Shown: in pieces, positions 28,530 through 37,348 of the stretch
How positions within the stretch are numbered: position 1 is the first letter of the stretch
Layout of the letters: every line of letters begins with the position of its first letter
Source of the DNA: Verrucomicrobiota bacterium
GTDB lineage: Bacteria; Verrucomicrobiota; Verrucomicrobiia; Chthoniobacterales; UBA10450
NCBI GenBank assembly: GCA_003219175.1
Contig: QHPU01000044.1
Span: 1 to 64,000, forward strand
Reading direction: 5' to 3'
Length of the DNA stretch: 64,000 nt
Program-made: the position numbers and the translations under genes
Notes under the pieces: generated by a model
What the model saw: only the letters and a program-made list of their open reading frames with translations
What the model was told of the DNA's origin: nothing
Database searches by the model: none

Positions 28530-29221
28530 ATGGAAATTATGAAGCCCCCGGCTCCGTTTTTGCCGCTCGTTTTCCGCCTTTTTTCGCCGCTCTTATTCGC
28601 CGACAACCTTGATCTCGCGCTCGGAGATTCAGACAGGGTGACCAGTACCGCGATCATTCATGAAATAAATATGGCAAGGCAAACCCGACGCTTTACGTGA
28701 CTTTCCTCGAACGAACCCGCCGGAACTATGCCGGTAGCGATCGCCTGATGCCGGGCGGCATTCGGTTGTTTACTCACGAGGGTGTCCGTGCAGTGGATCA
28801 GGCGATACGATTCTTGCGCCGCGCACGGCCATTGCCACCGCTCGCGCTTTCGCCTGGGCTGTGTTCAGCCGCGGCTGATTATTGTCGTGAGCAGGCTGGC
28901 GGTGCCGCCGGACATCACGGTTGCGATGGGAGCGATCCAGGAAGTCGAATCACTGGTTACGGCGTAGTCGCGCAGGATTGGGCAGAGAACATTGCTTATG
29001 GTCAACGTTCTGCCCGCGCCATTGTCATGGCGCTTATTATTGATGATGGCGTGCGCGGTCGCGGTCATCGCAGGAACATTTTCAACCGCAATTACAACGC
29101 TGTTGGAGCAGCTGACGGCCCGCACGCCAGATATGGCACTGTCTGCAGTATCGACTTCGTCAGCGGCTGCGCCGAGGGCAGGTTTGTACGTGCCGAGAGC
29201 AAGTTCGCGAATTCGTTTTAA
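28530..29221 (+). pseudogene. CAP (SCP/PR1) domain protein disrupted by a one-base frameshift
   Basis: The track shows only the second part (28697-29221). The true 5' end lies upstream in another frame: ATG 28530 gives 54 codons with a hydrophobic signal-like stretch (PFLPLVFRLFSPLLFADN) ending EINMARQ, then TGA at 28698. Restoring one A in the CAAACCC run near 28682 joins it to NPTLYVTFLERTRRNYAG, the expected continuation. The remaining CAP features are intact: ALSPGLCSAAADYCREQAGG, HHGCDGSDPGSRITGYG, ENIAYG and DDGVRGRGHRRNIFN. CAP proteins are secreted, with unclear roles in bacteria. The break is real in this sequence but could be a homopolymer sequencing error. Confidence 0.8.
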
Positions 29222-29236
29222 CGACGCGACGCCAAA

Positions 29237-29587
29237 CTATCGGTCGCGGCGTCGCTGCTGCTGCCGCGCTTTTTCGAGAATCGGTTGAACGGAGGGATCG
29301 GCCCTAAGCAACGCGTCGCGTAACCTATCGCGAAATTCCTTGCGCGCTTGCTCGTAGCGAGCCCGTGATTGCATCAGCGCCGGGTCTCGCATCGCCATGT
29401 CATGGGCCGAGCGTAACTTTGCCTGCTCATCCAGGGAAAGCCTGGAAAGCGGGATGCGCTTAAGGTCGGTGCCTGCGGACCCGGATATTATGCGTGTCGG
29501 CTGGCTCGTCACTTGTGGTGTCTGGCCAAAACCGCTCGCCAACACCAAGAAGGCGAACAAAATGGCGACCAAAAGCTGTCGTTTCAT
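29237..29587 (-). CDS. Small secreted Arg/Gln-rich protein
   Basis: A 116-aa protein with a clear signal peptide (MKRQLLVAILFAFLVLASGFGQ, cut near residue 21). The mature part is helical and strongly charged, with MRDPALMQSRARYEQARKEF and ending in RQQQRRRDR. Such layout recalls small periplasmic CpxP/Spy-like or heavy-metal-resistance helical proteins, but no LTxxQ motif is present, so I leave it unassigned. It converges with the CAP gene, the ends being 15 bp apart. Confidence 0.65.
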   Translation of the reverse strand: MKRQLLVAILFAFLVLASGFGQTPQVTSQPTRIISGSAGTDLKRIPLSRLSLDEQAKLRSAHDMAMRDPALMQSRARYEQARKEFRDRLRDALLRADPSVQPILEKARQQQRRRDR

Positions 29588-29704
29588 AGCCTAAAGTTTA
29601 ACCCAAAACGCCTGGCAAAGTTGCGTGCTAGATGAAATTTGCTCTCCTCTACGGCTAGCGCAAATCGGACGTGAACCTCCGCTTCAAGCCGCTGCTGTTA
29701 AGCC

Positions 29705-31225
29705 ATGACAAAAGTTGAGAAGAACGCCATTTCCCCAACGCGGGAACAGGATTTCCCGGAGTGGTATCAACAGGTCATTCGTGCGGCTGAGCTGGCTGAA
29801 CCCTCGGATGTTCGCGGCTGCATGGTCATTCGCCCTTGGGGCTTTGGGATTTGGGAAAACATGCAGCGGCAACTCGATGCTCTGTTTCGCGCCACCGGCC
29901 ATCGCAACGCTTATTTCCCGCTCTTCATTCCGCTGAGTTATTTCGCGAAAGAAGCTGAGCATGTCGAAGGCTTCGCTAAGGAATGCGCGGTCGTAACACA
30001 CACGCGATTGGAAGTGGACGCCGCAGGAAAAATGAAACCGGCCAGTCCATTGACGGAGCCGTTAGTCGTCAGGCCAACAAGCGAGACTATCATCGGCGCG
30101 AGCTACGCAAAGTGGGTCCAATCCTATCGAGATCTTCCTATTCTTCTCAATCAATGGGCCAACGTCGTGCGGTGGGAAATGCGGCCGCGATTATTTTTGC
30201 GCACGACCGAATTTCTCTGGCAAGAAGGCCACACTGTTCATGAGACCGAAGCGGAAGCGCGCGCGGAGACGCAACGCATGCTTGGTGTTTACGAAACGTT
30301 TGCGCGCGATCATTGCGCCATTCCTGTTTTTGCCGGGGAAAAATCGGAGGGCGAAAAGTTTCCCGGCGCGGTGCAGACGATGACGATTGAAGCGATGGTG
30401 CAGGACCGCAAGGCGATCCAGGCCGGCACTTCGCATTTTCTCGGGCAAAACTTCGCGCGTGCGAGTGGCATTCAATTTCAAAACCGCGAAGGCAAACAGG
30501 AATTTGGCTGGACGACGAGCTGGGGCATGACCACACGCATGGTCGGTACGGTCATCATGGCGCATGGCGACGACGATGGAGTCATCTTACCACCCCGTAT
30601 CGCGCCGACACAAATTGTGATTCTGCCGATTACACCGAAGGAGGAAACACGGGGGCAGGTTCTGGAAGTTTGCGACAAGCTTGCCTCCGATCTTCGGCTC
30701 AAAAGGTACGCCGACCTTGGGCTCGAGATAGAGATCGATCACCGTCAATTCGGTGGTGGAATCCGGAACTGGGAATGGATCAAAAAAGGTGTTCCCATTC
30801 GATTGGAACTGGGTCCGCGCGACCTCGAGAATCATTCGGTGACGGTTAGCCGGCGCGATCACCCGATGAAAGAGAAACAGTTGATGCCCGTGACTGAATT
30901 TGTAGCCTGCGCCCAGGAAATTCTTGGGTCGATCCAACAAAATCTTTACCAGCGCGCTCTGAAGTTTCGAGATGCCAATACGCGGGCGATTGAGAGCAAG
31001 GAAGAGTTTTACGATTTCTTCACTCCCAAAGACTCGGTAAAACCTGAAATTCACGGTGGCTTCGCGCTCGCGCACTGGAATGGCTCGCGGGAAGTTGAGG
31101 AGAAGATAAAGAGTGATCTCAAAGTCACCATCCGCTGCATTCCCGTAAGCGATCCGGAGCCTGGCCGATGTATTTTTACCGGCCAGGCGAGCAAGAGACG
31201 AGTGATCTGGGCTAAGGCATACTAG
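29705..31225 (+). CDS. proS: Prolyl-tRNA synthetase (archaeal/eukaryotic-like type)
   Basis: A 506-aa class II synthetase that charges tRNA-Pro. Motif 2 is RWEMRPRLFLRTTEFLWQEGHT, motif 3 GWTTSWGMTTRMVGTVIMAHGDDDG, and the opening is EWYQQVIRAAELAE...VRGCMVIRPWGFGIWE. The absence of the ~180-residue editing insertion of the bacterial type, together with the C-terminal extension, places it in the type used by archaea, eukaryotes and some bacteria. It is first in a short cluster with a glutaredoxin gene 43 bp downstream. Confidence 0.96.
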   Translation: MTKVEKNAISPTREQDFPEWYQQVIRAAELAEPSDVRGCMVIRPWGFGIWENMQRQLDALFRATGHRNAYFPLFIPLSYFAKEAEHVEGFAKECAVVTHTRLEVDAAGKMKPASPLTEPLVVRPTSETIIGASYAKWVQSYRDLPILLNQWANVVRWEMRPRLFLRTTEFLWQEGHTVHETEAEARAETQRMLGVYETFARDHCAIPVFAGEKSEGEKFPGAVQTMTIEAMVQDRKAIQAGTSHFLGQNFARASGIQFQNREGKQEFGWTTSWGMTTRMVGTVIMAHGDDDGVILPPRIAPTQIVILPITPKEETRGQVLEVCDKLASDLRLKRYADLGLEIEIDHRQFGGGIRNWEWIKKGVPIRLELGPRDLENHSVTVSRRDHPMKEKQLMPVTEFVACAQEILGSIQQNLYQRALKFRDANTRAIESKEEFYDFFTPKDSVKPEIHGGFALAHWNGSREVEEKIKSDLKVTIRCIPVSDPEPGRCIFTGQASKRRVIWAKAY

Positions 31226-31268
31226 TGGATTGGTTGACGTCGAAATGCCCGTTGTTTTATCATTATTC

Positions 31269-31520
31269 ATGAGCAGTGATCTCACCCTTTACAGCCGCCC
31301 CATATGTTCGTGGTGCATCGACGCCAAGGATTTTTTGCAATCCCGCGGCTACAAATTCACTGAGATCGACGTTGGCCGGAATCGCGCCGCTTACGAGGAG
31401 ATGAAGGAAATTTCCGAGCAAAGTTATGTGCCAACGCTGGTGGCCGGAGAGGAAGTGCTAGCAAATTTCGACGTCGAGCAGCTCGAGAAATTCTTAGACG
31501 AGCATCGGATCGAACCCTAA
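31269..31520 (+). CDS. Glutaredoxin-like protein (CxxC)
   Basis: An 83-aa thioredoxin-fold protein from ATG 31269; the track start is a TTG 13 codons upstream. The active site is CSWC in SRPICSWCIDAKDFL, and the cis-proline motif SYVPTLVAGEEVL follows. A glutathione-type CPxC motif is absent, so it may use a different reductant or act as a NrdH-like donor. It overlaps the next gene by one base (TAATG). Confidence 0.85.
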   Translation: MSSDLTLYSRPICSWCIDAKDFLQSRGYKFTEIDVGRNRAAYEEMKEISEQSYVPTLVAGEEVLANFDVEQLEKFLDEHRIEP

Positions 31521-32335
31521 TGCTGTTCGGACTTTTTCTCACCCTCGGCGTTGCCGTCCTTAGCGTCGCGTTGCGGAGTTTTCAGACCTCATTCTCGCAA
31601 AAGCTCGGTGCACTTGGGATTTTGATCGCCACATTTTTGGCGGTTTATTTCATTACCGGAAGCGTGGGGTGGGGGATTGCGGTGGGGGCGGCCTGGTTGT
31701 TCCTGCCGTGGCTGGAGATTCTCACCCGCATTCGAACACTGCGCCTGCCAAAAGAAAAACGGTTGCGACCAAAAACCCCTCCCTCGGCCAGTCTGTTTCC
31801 GGCACTTGATGAGATCAGCCGTGAAATCGAAAACGAGGGTTTTGCTCACATCAATGACGCCGGCTGGGATTGGGAGGATTACCGACAGTTTTTCCGGCTT
31901 TTTTACAAGACCGACGATCGTGCTCAGGCCACAATTTGTCTAAACGAACAGTATGACCTGTCGTTTTATTATTTGCGCATTTCGTCGCGCGCAAAAGATG
32001 GTCTGATTTGGACGACCTGGAATTACCCGTTGTCTTACGGATTGAAGTTAACGCCGCAATTTCGGATCAATCGTCAGCGACCGGACCAGAGCTTTTGGCA
32101 GCTCTATCAAAGCCACCGCGAATTTCTAAAACGGCATTCCGTGGAGACGGCCGCGCTCGATTCTCTCGACGATGAGCGCATCCAAATCGATATTGAAAAT
32201 GATTTGCGTGATCAAATTGCACATAATGTCCGCGCCGGCGTGCTCAAACTGGCGGCGAACGACGAGGTGAAGTACTCCTGGCGCGGCATGATCTATCTCT
32301 GGTGCCAGTTCCTGCTCGACTTGGTGCGTTTATAA
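31520..32335 (+). CDS. Conserved membrane protein of unknown function
   Basis: A 271-aa protein starting inside the glutaredoxin stop (TAATG). Two or three membrane helices in the first 70 residues (LFGLFLTLGVAVLSVAL; LGILIATFLAVYFITGSVGWGI) are followed by a ~190-residue soluble domain with aromatic-rich blocks (GWDWEDYRQFFRLFY; SFYYLRISSRAKDGLIWTTW). I recognise no motif. The tight overlap with glutaredoxin points to coupled translation, perhaps membrane-redox related, but that is conjecture. Confidence 0.6.
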   Translation: MLFGLFLTLGVAVLSVALRSFQTSFSQKLGALGILIATFLAVYFITGSVGWGIAVGAAWLFLPWLEILTRIRTLRLPKEKRLRPKTPPSASLFPALDEISREIENEGFAHINDAGWDWEDYRQFFRLFYKTDDRAQATICLNEQYDLSFYYLRISSRAKDGLIWTTWNYPLSYGLKLTPQFRINRQRPDQSFWQLYQSHREFLKRHSVETAALDSLDDERIQIDIENDLRDQIAHNVRAGVLKLAANDEVKYSWRGMIYLWCQFLLDLVRL

Positions 32336-32389
32336 CTCTTCCTCTTCCGCGACCTCTTAATCTTCGATCTGAGAGAGGGAAGAGAGACC

Positions 32390-32950
32390 TCACACTTTCA
32401 TGATCTCGGCTTCCTTGCGTCCGAGATGCTCGTCGATCGATCTCACAAAGCGATCGGTCAGTTTTTGGACCTCATCTTCGGTGTCGCGCATCCCATCTTC
32501 CGTTAGCGTACCAGACGCTTTTAGCTTTTTCGCTTCATCCAGCGCAGTTCGCCGATTCCCGCGCACTCGCACACGGGCTTCTTCGGCCATTTTGCCAAGC
32601 GAACGCACCAGATCTTTGCGGCGCTCCTCTGACAATTCCGGGATTGGCAGCCGGATAATTTTCCCATCCACCGACGGTGTTATACCGATACGGGATTCGT
32701 TAAGTGCCTTCTCGATATCACGGACTGTTCCGGCGTCGAACGGTTGCACCACCAACAGTCGCGCTTCGGGCGTGGTGATCAGGGCAAGCTGCTTCAATTT
32801 CATGGTCGAGCCGTAGGTTTGCACGTCGACATTCTCGACCAGGGCGGGCGAAGCTTTCCCGGTACGCACCGCGGCGAATTCGTGTACCATGAAATCGACG
32901 CTTTTTTCCATCGCCATTTCTGCCTCGAGAAGAATGTCGTCCTTAGTCAT
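32390..32950 (-). CDS. frr: Ribosome recycling factor
   Basis: A 186-aa RRF from ATG 32950 (MTKDDILLEAEMAMEKSVDFM); the track start adds seven residues. The conserved stretches FAAVRTGKASPALVENV and PIPELSEERRKDLVRSL, and the C-terminal EAKKLKASGTLTEDGMRDTEDEVQKLTD coiled arms, are complete. With EF-G it splits terminated ribosomes. It follows pyrH by 24 bp, the usual bacterial order. Confidence 0.95.
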   Translation of the reverse strand: MTKDDILLEAEMAMEKSVDFMVHEFAAVRTGKASPALVENVDVQTYGSTMKLKQLALITTPEARLLVVQPFDAGTVRDIEKALNESRIGITPSVDGKIIRLPIPELSEERRKDLVRSLGKMAEEARVRVRGNRRTALDEAKKLKASGTLTEDGMRDTEDEVQKLTDRFVRSIDEHLGRKEAEIMKV

Positions 32951-32974
32951 AAAAGATTCTGGCGCGAGCAAATC

Positions 32975-33700
32975 CTAATCGCAAACCAACGTCCCTATTT
33001 TTCGCCCCAGCACTACCGCACGAATGTTGTCAGGCTGGTTCATGTTAAAAATGACAATCGGGATTTTGTTGTCCATGCACAGACTGAAAGCAGTCGAATC
33101 CATCACTTGCAACCGCTTGCTCAACGCTTCGGTGTAGCTCACTTGGTCGTAGCGCTTGGCCTTCGGGTTTTTTTGGGGGTCGGAATCATAAACGCCGTCC
33201 ACCTTGGTCGCCTTCAAAATTACGTCCGCACCAATTTCGCTGGCGCGTAATGCCGCCGTCGTATCGGTGGAAAAATATGGATTACCCGTGCCGGCGACGA
33301 AAATGACAACCCGGCCAAGCTCAAGGTGACGGATGGCGCGGCCACGGATGAATGGCTCCGCCACATTTTTCATCTCAATCGCCGTTTGCACCCGCGTTTC
33401 TACTCCCATTTGTGCGCAGGCGCTTTGCAGGGCCAGACCGTTGATCACGGTCGCGAGCATTCCCATGTAATCGGCAGTGGTGCGATCCATTCCGCGATGA
33501 GCGGCAGAAGTTCCGCGCCAAATGTTTCCGCCGCCGATGACAACGCCGACCTGCACGTCAAGATTGCGCACTTCCTTAATTCGTTCGGCGATGGCGAGAA
33601 CGACCTGCGGCGAAATGTTTTCCCGCGCGCCCGGAGCTTGGAGAGCTTCGCCGCTCAATTTAAGGACGATGCGTTTGTACGCGGCGGCTTCCGTCTGCAT
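32975..33700 (-). CDS. pyrH: UMP kinase
   Basis: A 241-aa hexameric UMP kinase that makes UDP. Family signatures are [13 protein letters not shown] at the N-terminus, [33 protein letters not shown] and [17 protein letters not shown]. Length and termini are normal. It is transcribed ahead of frr on the minus strand. The expected rpsB-tsf partners are not in the window; a TGTAGC palindrome and the fmt operon lie upstream instead. Confidence 0.96.
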   Translation of the reverse strand: MQTEAAAYKRIVLKLSGEALQAPGARENISPQVVLAIAERIKEVRNLDVQVGVVIGGGNIWRGTSAAHRGMDRTTADYMGMLATVINGLALQSACAQMGVETRVQTAIEMKNVAEPFIRGRAIRHLELGRVVIFVAGTGNPYFSTDTTAALRASEIGADVILKATKVDGVYDSDPQKNPKAKRYDQVSYTEALSKRLQVMDSTAFSLCMDNKIPIVIFNMNQPDNIRAVVLGRKIGTLVCD

Positions 33701-33750
33701 CGGGCGTCAAACATGGCGCAAGCCGGCCTTAATGAAAACAAAAATGCAGC

Positions 33751-33829
33751 TGTAGCCGCGGTCGCTCGCCGCGGCCTTGGGCCCGTGGCCGGAGGCTAAA
33801 CAGATCCGCGGTCGATGGCCGCGGCTACA
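33751..33829. repeat. TGTAGC palindromic element providing the fmt stop codon
   Basis: TGTAGCCGCGGTCGCTCGCC (33751) pairs with GGTCGATGGCCGCGGCTACA (ending 33829). In the fmt direction the outer sequence is TTG TAG CCGCGG, so the fmt stop codon at 33825-33827 is the TAG of the element terminus. Confidence 0.82.
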
Positions 33830-34766
33830 ATGAAGCAACCCGCGGGTGCCCGCGCAGAAATTCTGCCGCGCTCATTCGCCGTTTTCCTTCGAGTTGAATT
33901 TCATCGAGCGACAAGGCGTCCTTTCCGGCAGCGACGACTAACTCGTTTTCAGCCGCCAGAATTTCGCCAGGGTTTCCACTACGATCGACAATCGTTGCCC
34001 GAAAAATCTTAAGTTTGCGATCGCCGAAATTCATGAAGGCACCCGGCCAAGGGTTGAACGCGCGAATTTTTCGTTCGATCGCGGCCGCCGGCTCGTTCCA
34101 ATCGATCCGGCCGTCTTCGCGTTCGAGTTTCGGTGCGTAGGTTGCAAGTTGGCTCTCTTGTGTAGTGCGAGATGCGCCTCCTCTCGCGAGGAGCGAAATA
34201 GCCTCTCGCAAAGACTCGGGCGCAATTTCCGCCAGCCTGCCGTGCAGAGAACCGCCCGTCTCAGTCGGCGCGATTTCGATTTTTTTCGCGAGCAAAATGT
34301 CGCCGGTATCAAGACCTTGGTCCATGTACATAACGGTGATCCCGGTTTCGCGATCACCCGCGGCGATCGCCGCTTGGATTGGGGCCGCACCGCGCCAATG
34401 CGGCAAAATCGATGCGTGCAAATTGAGGCATGCGATCTTTGGAATTTCGAGCACTTCGCGTGGAAGAATTTGCCCGTAGGCCATTACGACAATCACATCC
34501 GGATTCAGAATCCGTATTGCCTCAATCGCTTCTCGCGCCTTGATCCGGGCCGGCTGGAAAACCGGCAATTTGATTTCAGATGCCCCGGACGCGACGCTCA
34601 ATTGTTGACTTGCTGCTTTGATGGGAGGCGGCGTGAGTTTCTGATCGCGACCGACGGGTTTGTCTGGTTGAGTGACGATACCGACCAGCTGATGCTCGCG
34701 CCATTCGCGGAGCATTCGCAATGTCGGCACGGCGATATCACCCGTGCCGATAAAAACGATCCGCAT
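33825..34766 (-). CDS. fmt: Methionyl-tRNA formyltransferase
   Basis: A 313-aa enzyme formylating initiator Met-tRNA with 10-formyltetrahydrofolate. The start MRIVFIGTGDIAVPTLR, the core INLHASILPHWRGAAPIQ-like block (CLNLHASILPHWRGAAPIQAAI) and the metal/folate-site AYGQILP are present, and the C-terminal RKIRAFNPWPGAF follows. A 12-residue Ser/Gln-rich stretch (QQLSVASGASEI, about 53-64) before LPVFQPARIK is not usual. Its stop codon lies within a palindromic element. It is the last gene of the adk-Zn-ribbon-fmt cluster. Confidence 0.94.
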   Translation of the reverse strand: MRIVFIGTGDIAVPTLRMLREWREHQLVGIVTQPDKPVGRDQKLTPPPIKAASQQLSVASGASEIKLPVFQPARIKAREAIEAIRILNPDVIVVMAYGQILPREVLEIPKIACLNLHASILPHWRGAAPIQAAIAAGDRETGITVMYMDQGLDTGDILLAKKIEIAPTETGGSLHGRLAEIAPESLREAISLLARGGASRTTQESQLATYAPKLEREDGRIDWNEPAAAIERKIRAFNPWPGAFMNFGDRKLKIFRATIVDRSGNPGEILAAENELVVAAGKDALSLDEIQLEGKRRMSAAEFLRGHPRVASL

Positions 34767-34771
34767 TCTCG

Positions 34772-35017
34772 TTAGGAATGCAGGGAAATCGGAACCCGCC
34801 TTCCTCGGCGCGCCTGTTGCGCCGCGATCGCTTGCGCCATCATTTTTTCACCGGCTGTGATTTCGCGCGTTCCAACTGAGGAAGCGCAACCAGTGCAGAG
34901 ATAATCGTAGAGTTCTTTGTCCGGCAAAACTAACAGCAGCCGTTCGCGCACCGGCATGGTCGCCTTGCACTTGTCGCAATAAAGAGTGGAAGCGGTGAAA
35001 TTCTCAAACTGACTCAT
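34772..35017 (-). CDS. Zinc-ribbon protein of unknown function
   Basis: An 81-aa protein with CDKC (residues 14-17) and CTGC (41-44), a typical zinc ribbon, between LYCDKCKATMPVRERLLLVLP and a charged tail. Its start overlaps the adenylate-kinase gene stop by 4 bp (ATGA), and fmt begins 5 bp after its stop. The three genes are thus translationally linked. I cannot name the family. Confidence 0.7.
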   Translation of the reverse strand: MSQFENFTASTLYCDKCKATMPVRERLLLVLPDKELYDYLCTGCASSVGTREITAGEKMMAQAIAAQQARRGRRVPISLHS

Positions 35018-35613
35018 GGTCTATGCCCGTCCACGCCGTTCACGCTGGCGAGGATGTCGAACAAAACCTTTGCTGGCGGCTGCATCGCGTCAACCACGGT
35101 GATGCATTCCTTCGGGTAGTAGGTCAGCACCGGGCGCGATTCTCTTTCATAAGTGTCGAGCCGTTTTTGGATCACCTGCTCGTTGGCGTCGTCGAGCCGG
35201 TTATCTTTCAGAGCGCGCTTTTTCAGACGCAAGAACAGCGTTTCGCGATTCGGACAAGCGAGATGGAAGACTTTTCGGACGTCGATCATGTCCTCCATGA
35301 TTTTTGCCTGACTGACATTTCGCGGAATGCCATCAAGCACGAGAGTATCGATATCGGGTTTAAATTTGTGACCTTCGACCGCAGCATCGATGGCTTCCTT
35401 CCAAAGCTCCACCGTAATCTCGTCGGGCACGAGTTGGCCTTTGCTGGAGTAGTCGAGAAAGGCTTTGCCTACTTCTGTTCGCGTATCGATGGAACGGAAA
35501 ACATCGCCACAGGGGCAGTGAAAAAAGCGCGGAATACTGCCGAGGGTTTTGCCCTGTGTACCTTTGCCGCTTCCGGGCGCACCGAAGAGGATGAACGTCT
35601 TGTATCTCATCAT
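35014..35613 (-). CDS. adk: Adenylate kinase-family nucleoside monophosphate kinase
   Basis: A 199-aa kinase with P-loop FGAPGSGKGTQG at residues 10-21 (GxPGSGKGT). LDGIPRN corresponds to the AMP-binding DGFPR motif, and RLDDANEQVIQKRLDTYERESRPVLTYY is the adenylate kinase lid-end block. The zinc-type lid is absent, so this is a short-lid form. Adenylate kinase is the best call; another nucleoside monophosphate specificity cannot be excluded. It heads the adk-Zn ribbon-fmt operon. Confidence 0.85.
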   Translation of the reverse strand: MMRYKTFILFGAPGSGKGTQGKTLGSIPRFFHCPCGDVFRSIDTRTEVGKAFLDYSSKGQLVPDEITVELWKEAIDAAVEGHKFKPDIDTLVLDGIPRNVSQAKIMEDMIDVRKVFHLACPNRETLFLRLKKRALKDNRLDDANEQVIQKRLDTYERESRPVLTYYPKECITVVDAMQPPAKVLFDILASVNGVDGHRP

Positions 35614-35727
35614 GACTGGAACTTTCTTTTATAAAACAAACGTAAAATCTGCGCAACGCCTATGCGCCATTCCGAGCCAAGGGGGACCTTGCCGGTAATC
35701 TTAAAGCTTGCCGAAGCGGCGCGGACA

Positions 35728-35982
35728 CTACTTCGCCGGCAGCGGGTCGACATTCACCCGTCGTCCCGCTCGGTCGAAGCGCACATTCCCATCGACCAGC
35801 GCAAAAATCGTGTAGTCGCGGCCGAGCCCGACATTTTTGCCCGGTAAAAATTTCGTTCCGCGCTGCCGGACAATGATGTTACCGGTGACTACCAGCTCGC
35901 TTCCAAATTTTTTAACGCCCAGCCGTTTACTGACGCTATCGCGCCCGTTCTTTACGCTACCCTGTCCTTTTTTGTGAGCCAT
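35728..35982 (-). CDS. rpmA: 50S ribosomal protein L27
   Basis: An 84-aa L27 with [20 protein letters not shown] and [29 protein letters not shown], normal for the family. The usual N-terminal Firmicutes-type leader is absent, so the mature form starts directly. It lies 2 bp after rplU in the standard L21-L27 operon. Confidence 0.97.
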   Translation of the reverse strand: MAHKKGQGSVKNGRDSVSKRLGVKKFGSELVVTGNIIVRQRGTKFLPGKNVGLGRDYTIFALVDGNVRFDRAGRRVNVDPLPAK

Positions 35983-35984
35983 GA

Positions 35985-36329
35985 CTAATCCGTCTCCTTT
36001 TTCGTGCTCTTCTTTGCGCCCACGCTGATCGATTTAATCTTGAGTCGCGTCAGTTTTCGCCGATGGCCGAGGGTGCGGTGATAACCTTTCCGCCGTTTAA
36101 ATTTGTAGGCGACGACCTTTTTGTCTTTGCGTTGTTCAATGACTTCGGCAGTCACTTTTGCCCCATCGATCGGTGCGCCGTGCGTCAGCTTGTCGCCGTC
36201 GGCATGCATCAAAACCTCGCCAATCACGACCTGCTTGCCTGGCTCGGTCTCGAGCAAATCGACGTCAATCGTGTCGCCTTCCGCGACGCGATACTGCCGG
36301 CCACCGGTCTTTATGATTGCAAATGCCAT
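35985..36329 (-). CDS. rplU: 50S ribosomal protein L21
   Basis: A 114-aa L21 from ATG 36329 ([19 protein letters not shown]); the track start 36395 adds 22 unrelated residues. The C-terminal [21 protein letters not shown] block is conserved, with a short lysine-rich end. It is first in the rplU-rpmA operon. Confidence 0.96.
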   Translation of the reverse strand: MAFAIIKTGGRQYRVAEGDTIDVDLLETEPGKQVVIGEVLMHADGDKLTHGAPIDGAKVTAEVIEQRKDKKVVAYKFKRRKGYHRTLGHRRKLTRLKIKSISVGAKKSTKKETD

Positions 36330-36417
36330 AAGGGAATTATTTGCCCCGATCAGGTAGTGATGCTTCTGAGGGAAAAGCCGCGCACAATTCCACACATGTG
36401 CGCTCTACGCAAGCAAA

Positions 36418-36490
36418 AGGTAGGGCGGTTGATCGAACCGATCCGAGCCGGATTGGCGTTCGCGGGCAATTGGGGTCAATCGCCCCCACC
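36418..36490. repeat. Palindromic element at the rsmI 3' end
   Basis: GGTAGGGCGGTTGATCGAAC starts at 36419; GGGCAATTGGGGTCAATCGC ends near 36486. A related sequence in opposite sense (GGGCGATTGAGATCAATTGC) lies upstream of rsmI at 37256-37276. The rsmI stop codon (TGA at 36476-36478) falls inside. Confidence 0.55.
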
Positions 36491-37180
36491 CGAAATCAGC
36501 AGGACAATTTCGCCTTTTGGTGGATGCACTTCGTAATGCCCGAACAAATCGGCCGCACTGCCGCGGCGATATTCTTCGAATTTTTTGGTCAACTCGCGTG
36601 CGACGCAGAGTTGGCGACCTGGCAAGATCTCGACCGCAGCGGCAAGCGTCTTTGTCAATCGGTGTGGTGACTCGAAGAAGACTGTCGTCTCATCGCGCGC
36701 AGCGGCCGCGCGTAACTCGCGCTCGCGTCCCCCGCTCTTTGTGGGCAAAAAGCCGCCGAAGAAGAATTTTTCCGTGGAAAATCCGGAACCGACGAGCGCG
36801 GTTAGAATCGAGGAGGGACCGGGAATAACCGTAAATGGCAGATCACGTCGAATGCACGCGCGGATCAGACGTGCCCCGGGATCGGACAATCCGGGCGTAC
36901 CTGCATCAGTCACTAGGGCGAGATTTTCACCGGCGACGAGGCGCTCGAGCAGTTGCGCAGTGCGCATGGCTTCATTGTGCTCGTGAAAACTGACCAGTGG
37001 CTTCTTGATTCCAAAATGTTTCAGCAACATGCCGGAGTGTCGGGTGTCTTCCGCCGCGATTACGTCGACTACTTTTAAGATCTCGAGCGCACGCAAAGTA
37101 ATATCGCCGAGATTTCCGATTGGCGTGGCCACGACGTAGAGCATGCCACGATCATCGGATGAGATTTGGTTTTGTGCCAT
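36476..37180 (-). CDS. rsmI: 16S rRNA (cytidine1402-2'-O)-methyltransferase
   Basis: A 234-aa SAM-dependent methyltransferase of the tetrapyrrole-methylase fold. LYVVATPIGNLGDITLRALEIL, AAEDTRHSGMLLKHFGI, LVTDAGTPGLSDPG and VIPGPSSILTALVGSG are all diagnostic of RsmI, which modifies C1402 in the ribosomal P site. The C-terminus (ISGGGD) and stop codon are encoded at the edge of a repeat. It is a single gene flanked on both sides by related palindromic sequences. Confidence 0.95.
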   Translation of the reverse strand: MAQNQISSDDRGMLYVVATPIGNLGDITLRALEILKVVDVIAAEDTRHSGMLLKHFGIKKPLVSFHEHNEAMRTAQLLERLVAGENLALVTDAGTPGLSDPGARLIRACIRRDLPFTVIPGPSSILTALVGSGFSTEKFFFGGFLPTKSGGRERELRAAAARDETTVFFESPHRLTKTLAAAVEILPGRQLCVARELTKKFEEYRRGSAADLFGHYEVHPPKGEIVLLISGGGD

Positions 37181-37219
37181 TCAACGTCCCTGAGGCGTCG
37201 AGAATTTTAGCTACCGCTG

Positions 37220-37298
37220 AGTCACCCGGGTAGAGGCGGTTCACCGGAACCGCCCGGGCGATTGAGATCAATTGCCCCACCCAACGTTCGCGTTCGGG
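37220..37298. repeat. Palindromic element upstream of rsmI
   Basis: GGGTAGAGGCGGTTCACCGG and AACCGCCCGGG form a hairpin, followed by GGGCGATTGAGATCAATTGC and CCCACCC. It resembles the copy at 36418-36490 in inverted orientation, so rsmI is bracketed by two related elements. Confidence 0.5.
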
Positions 37299-37348
37299 AA
37301 ACAGGGCCGAACGGCGGACGCTAAACGAACCCAAATAGGGAGGAATTT

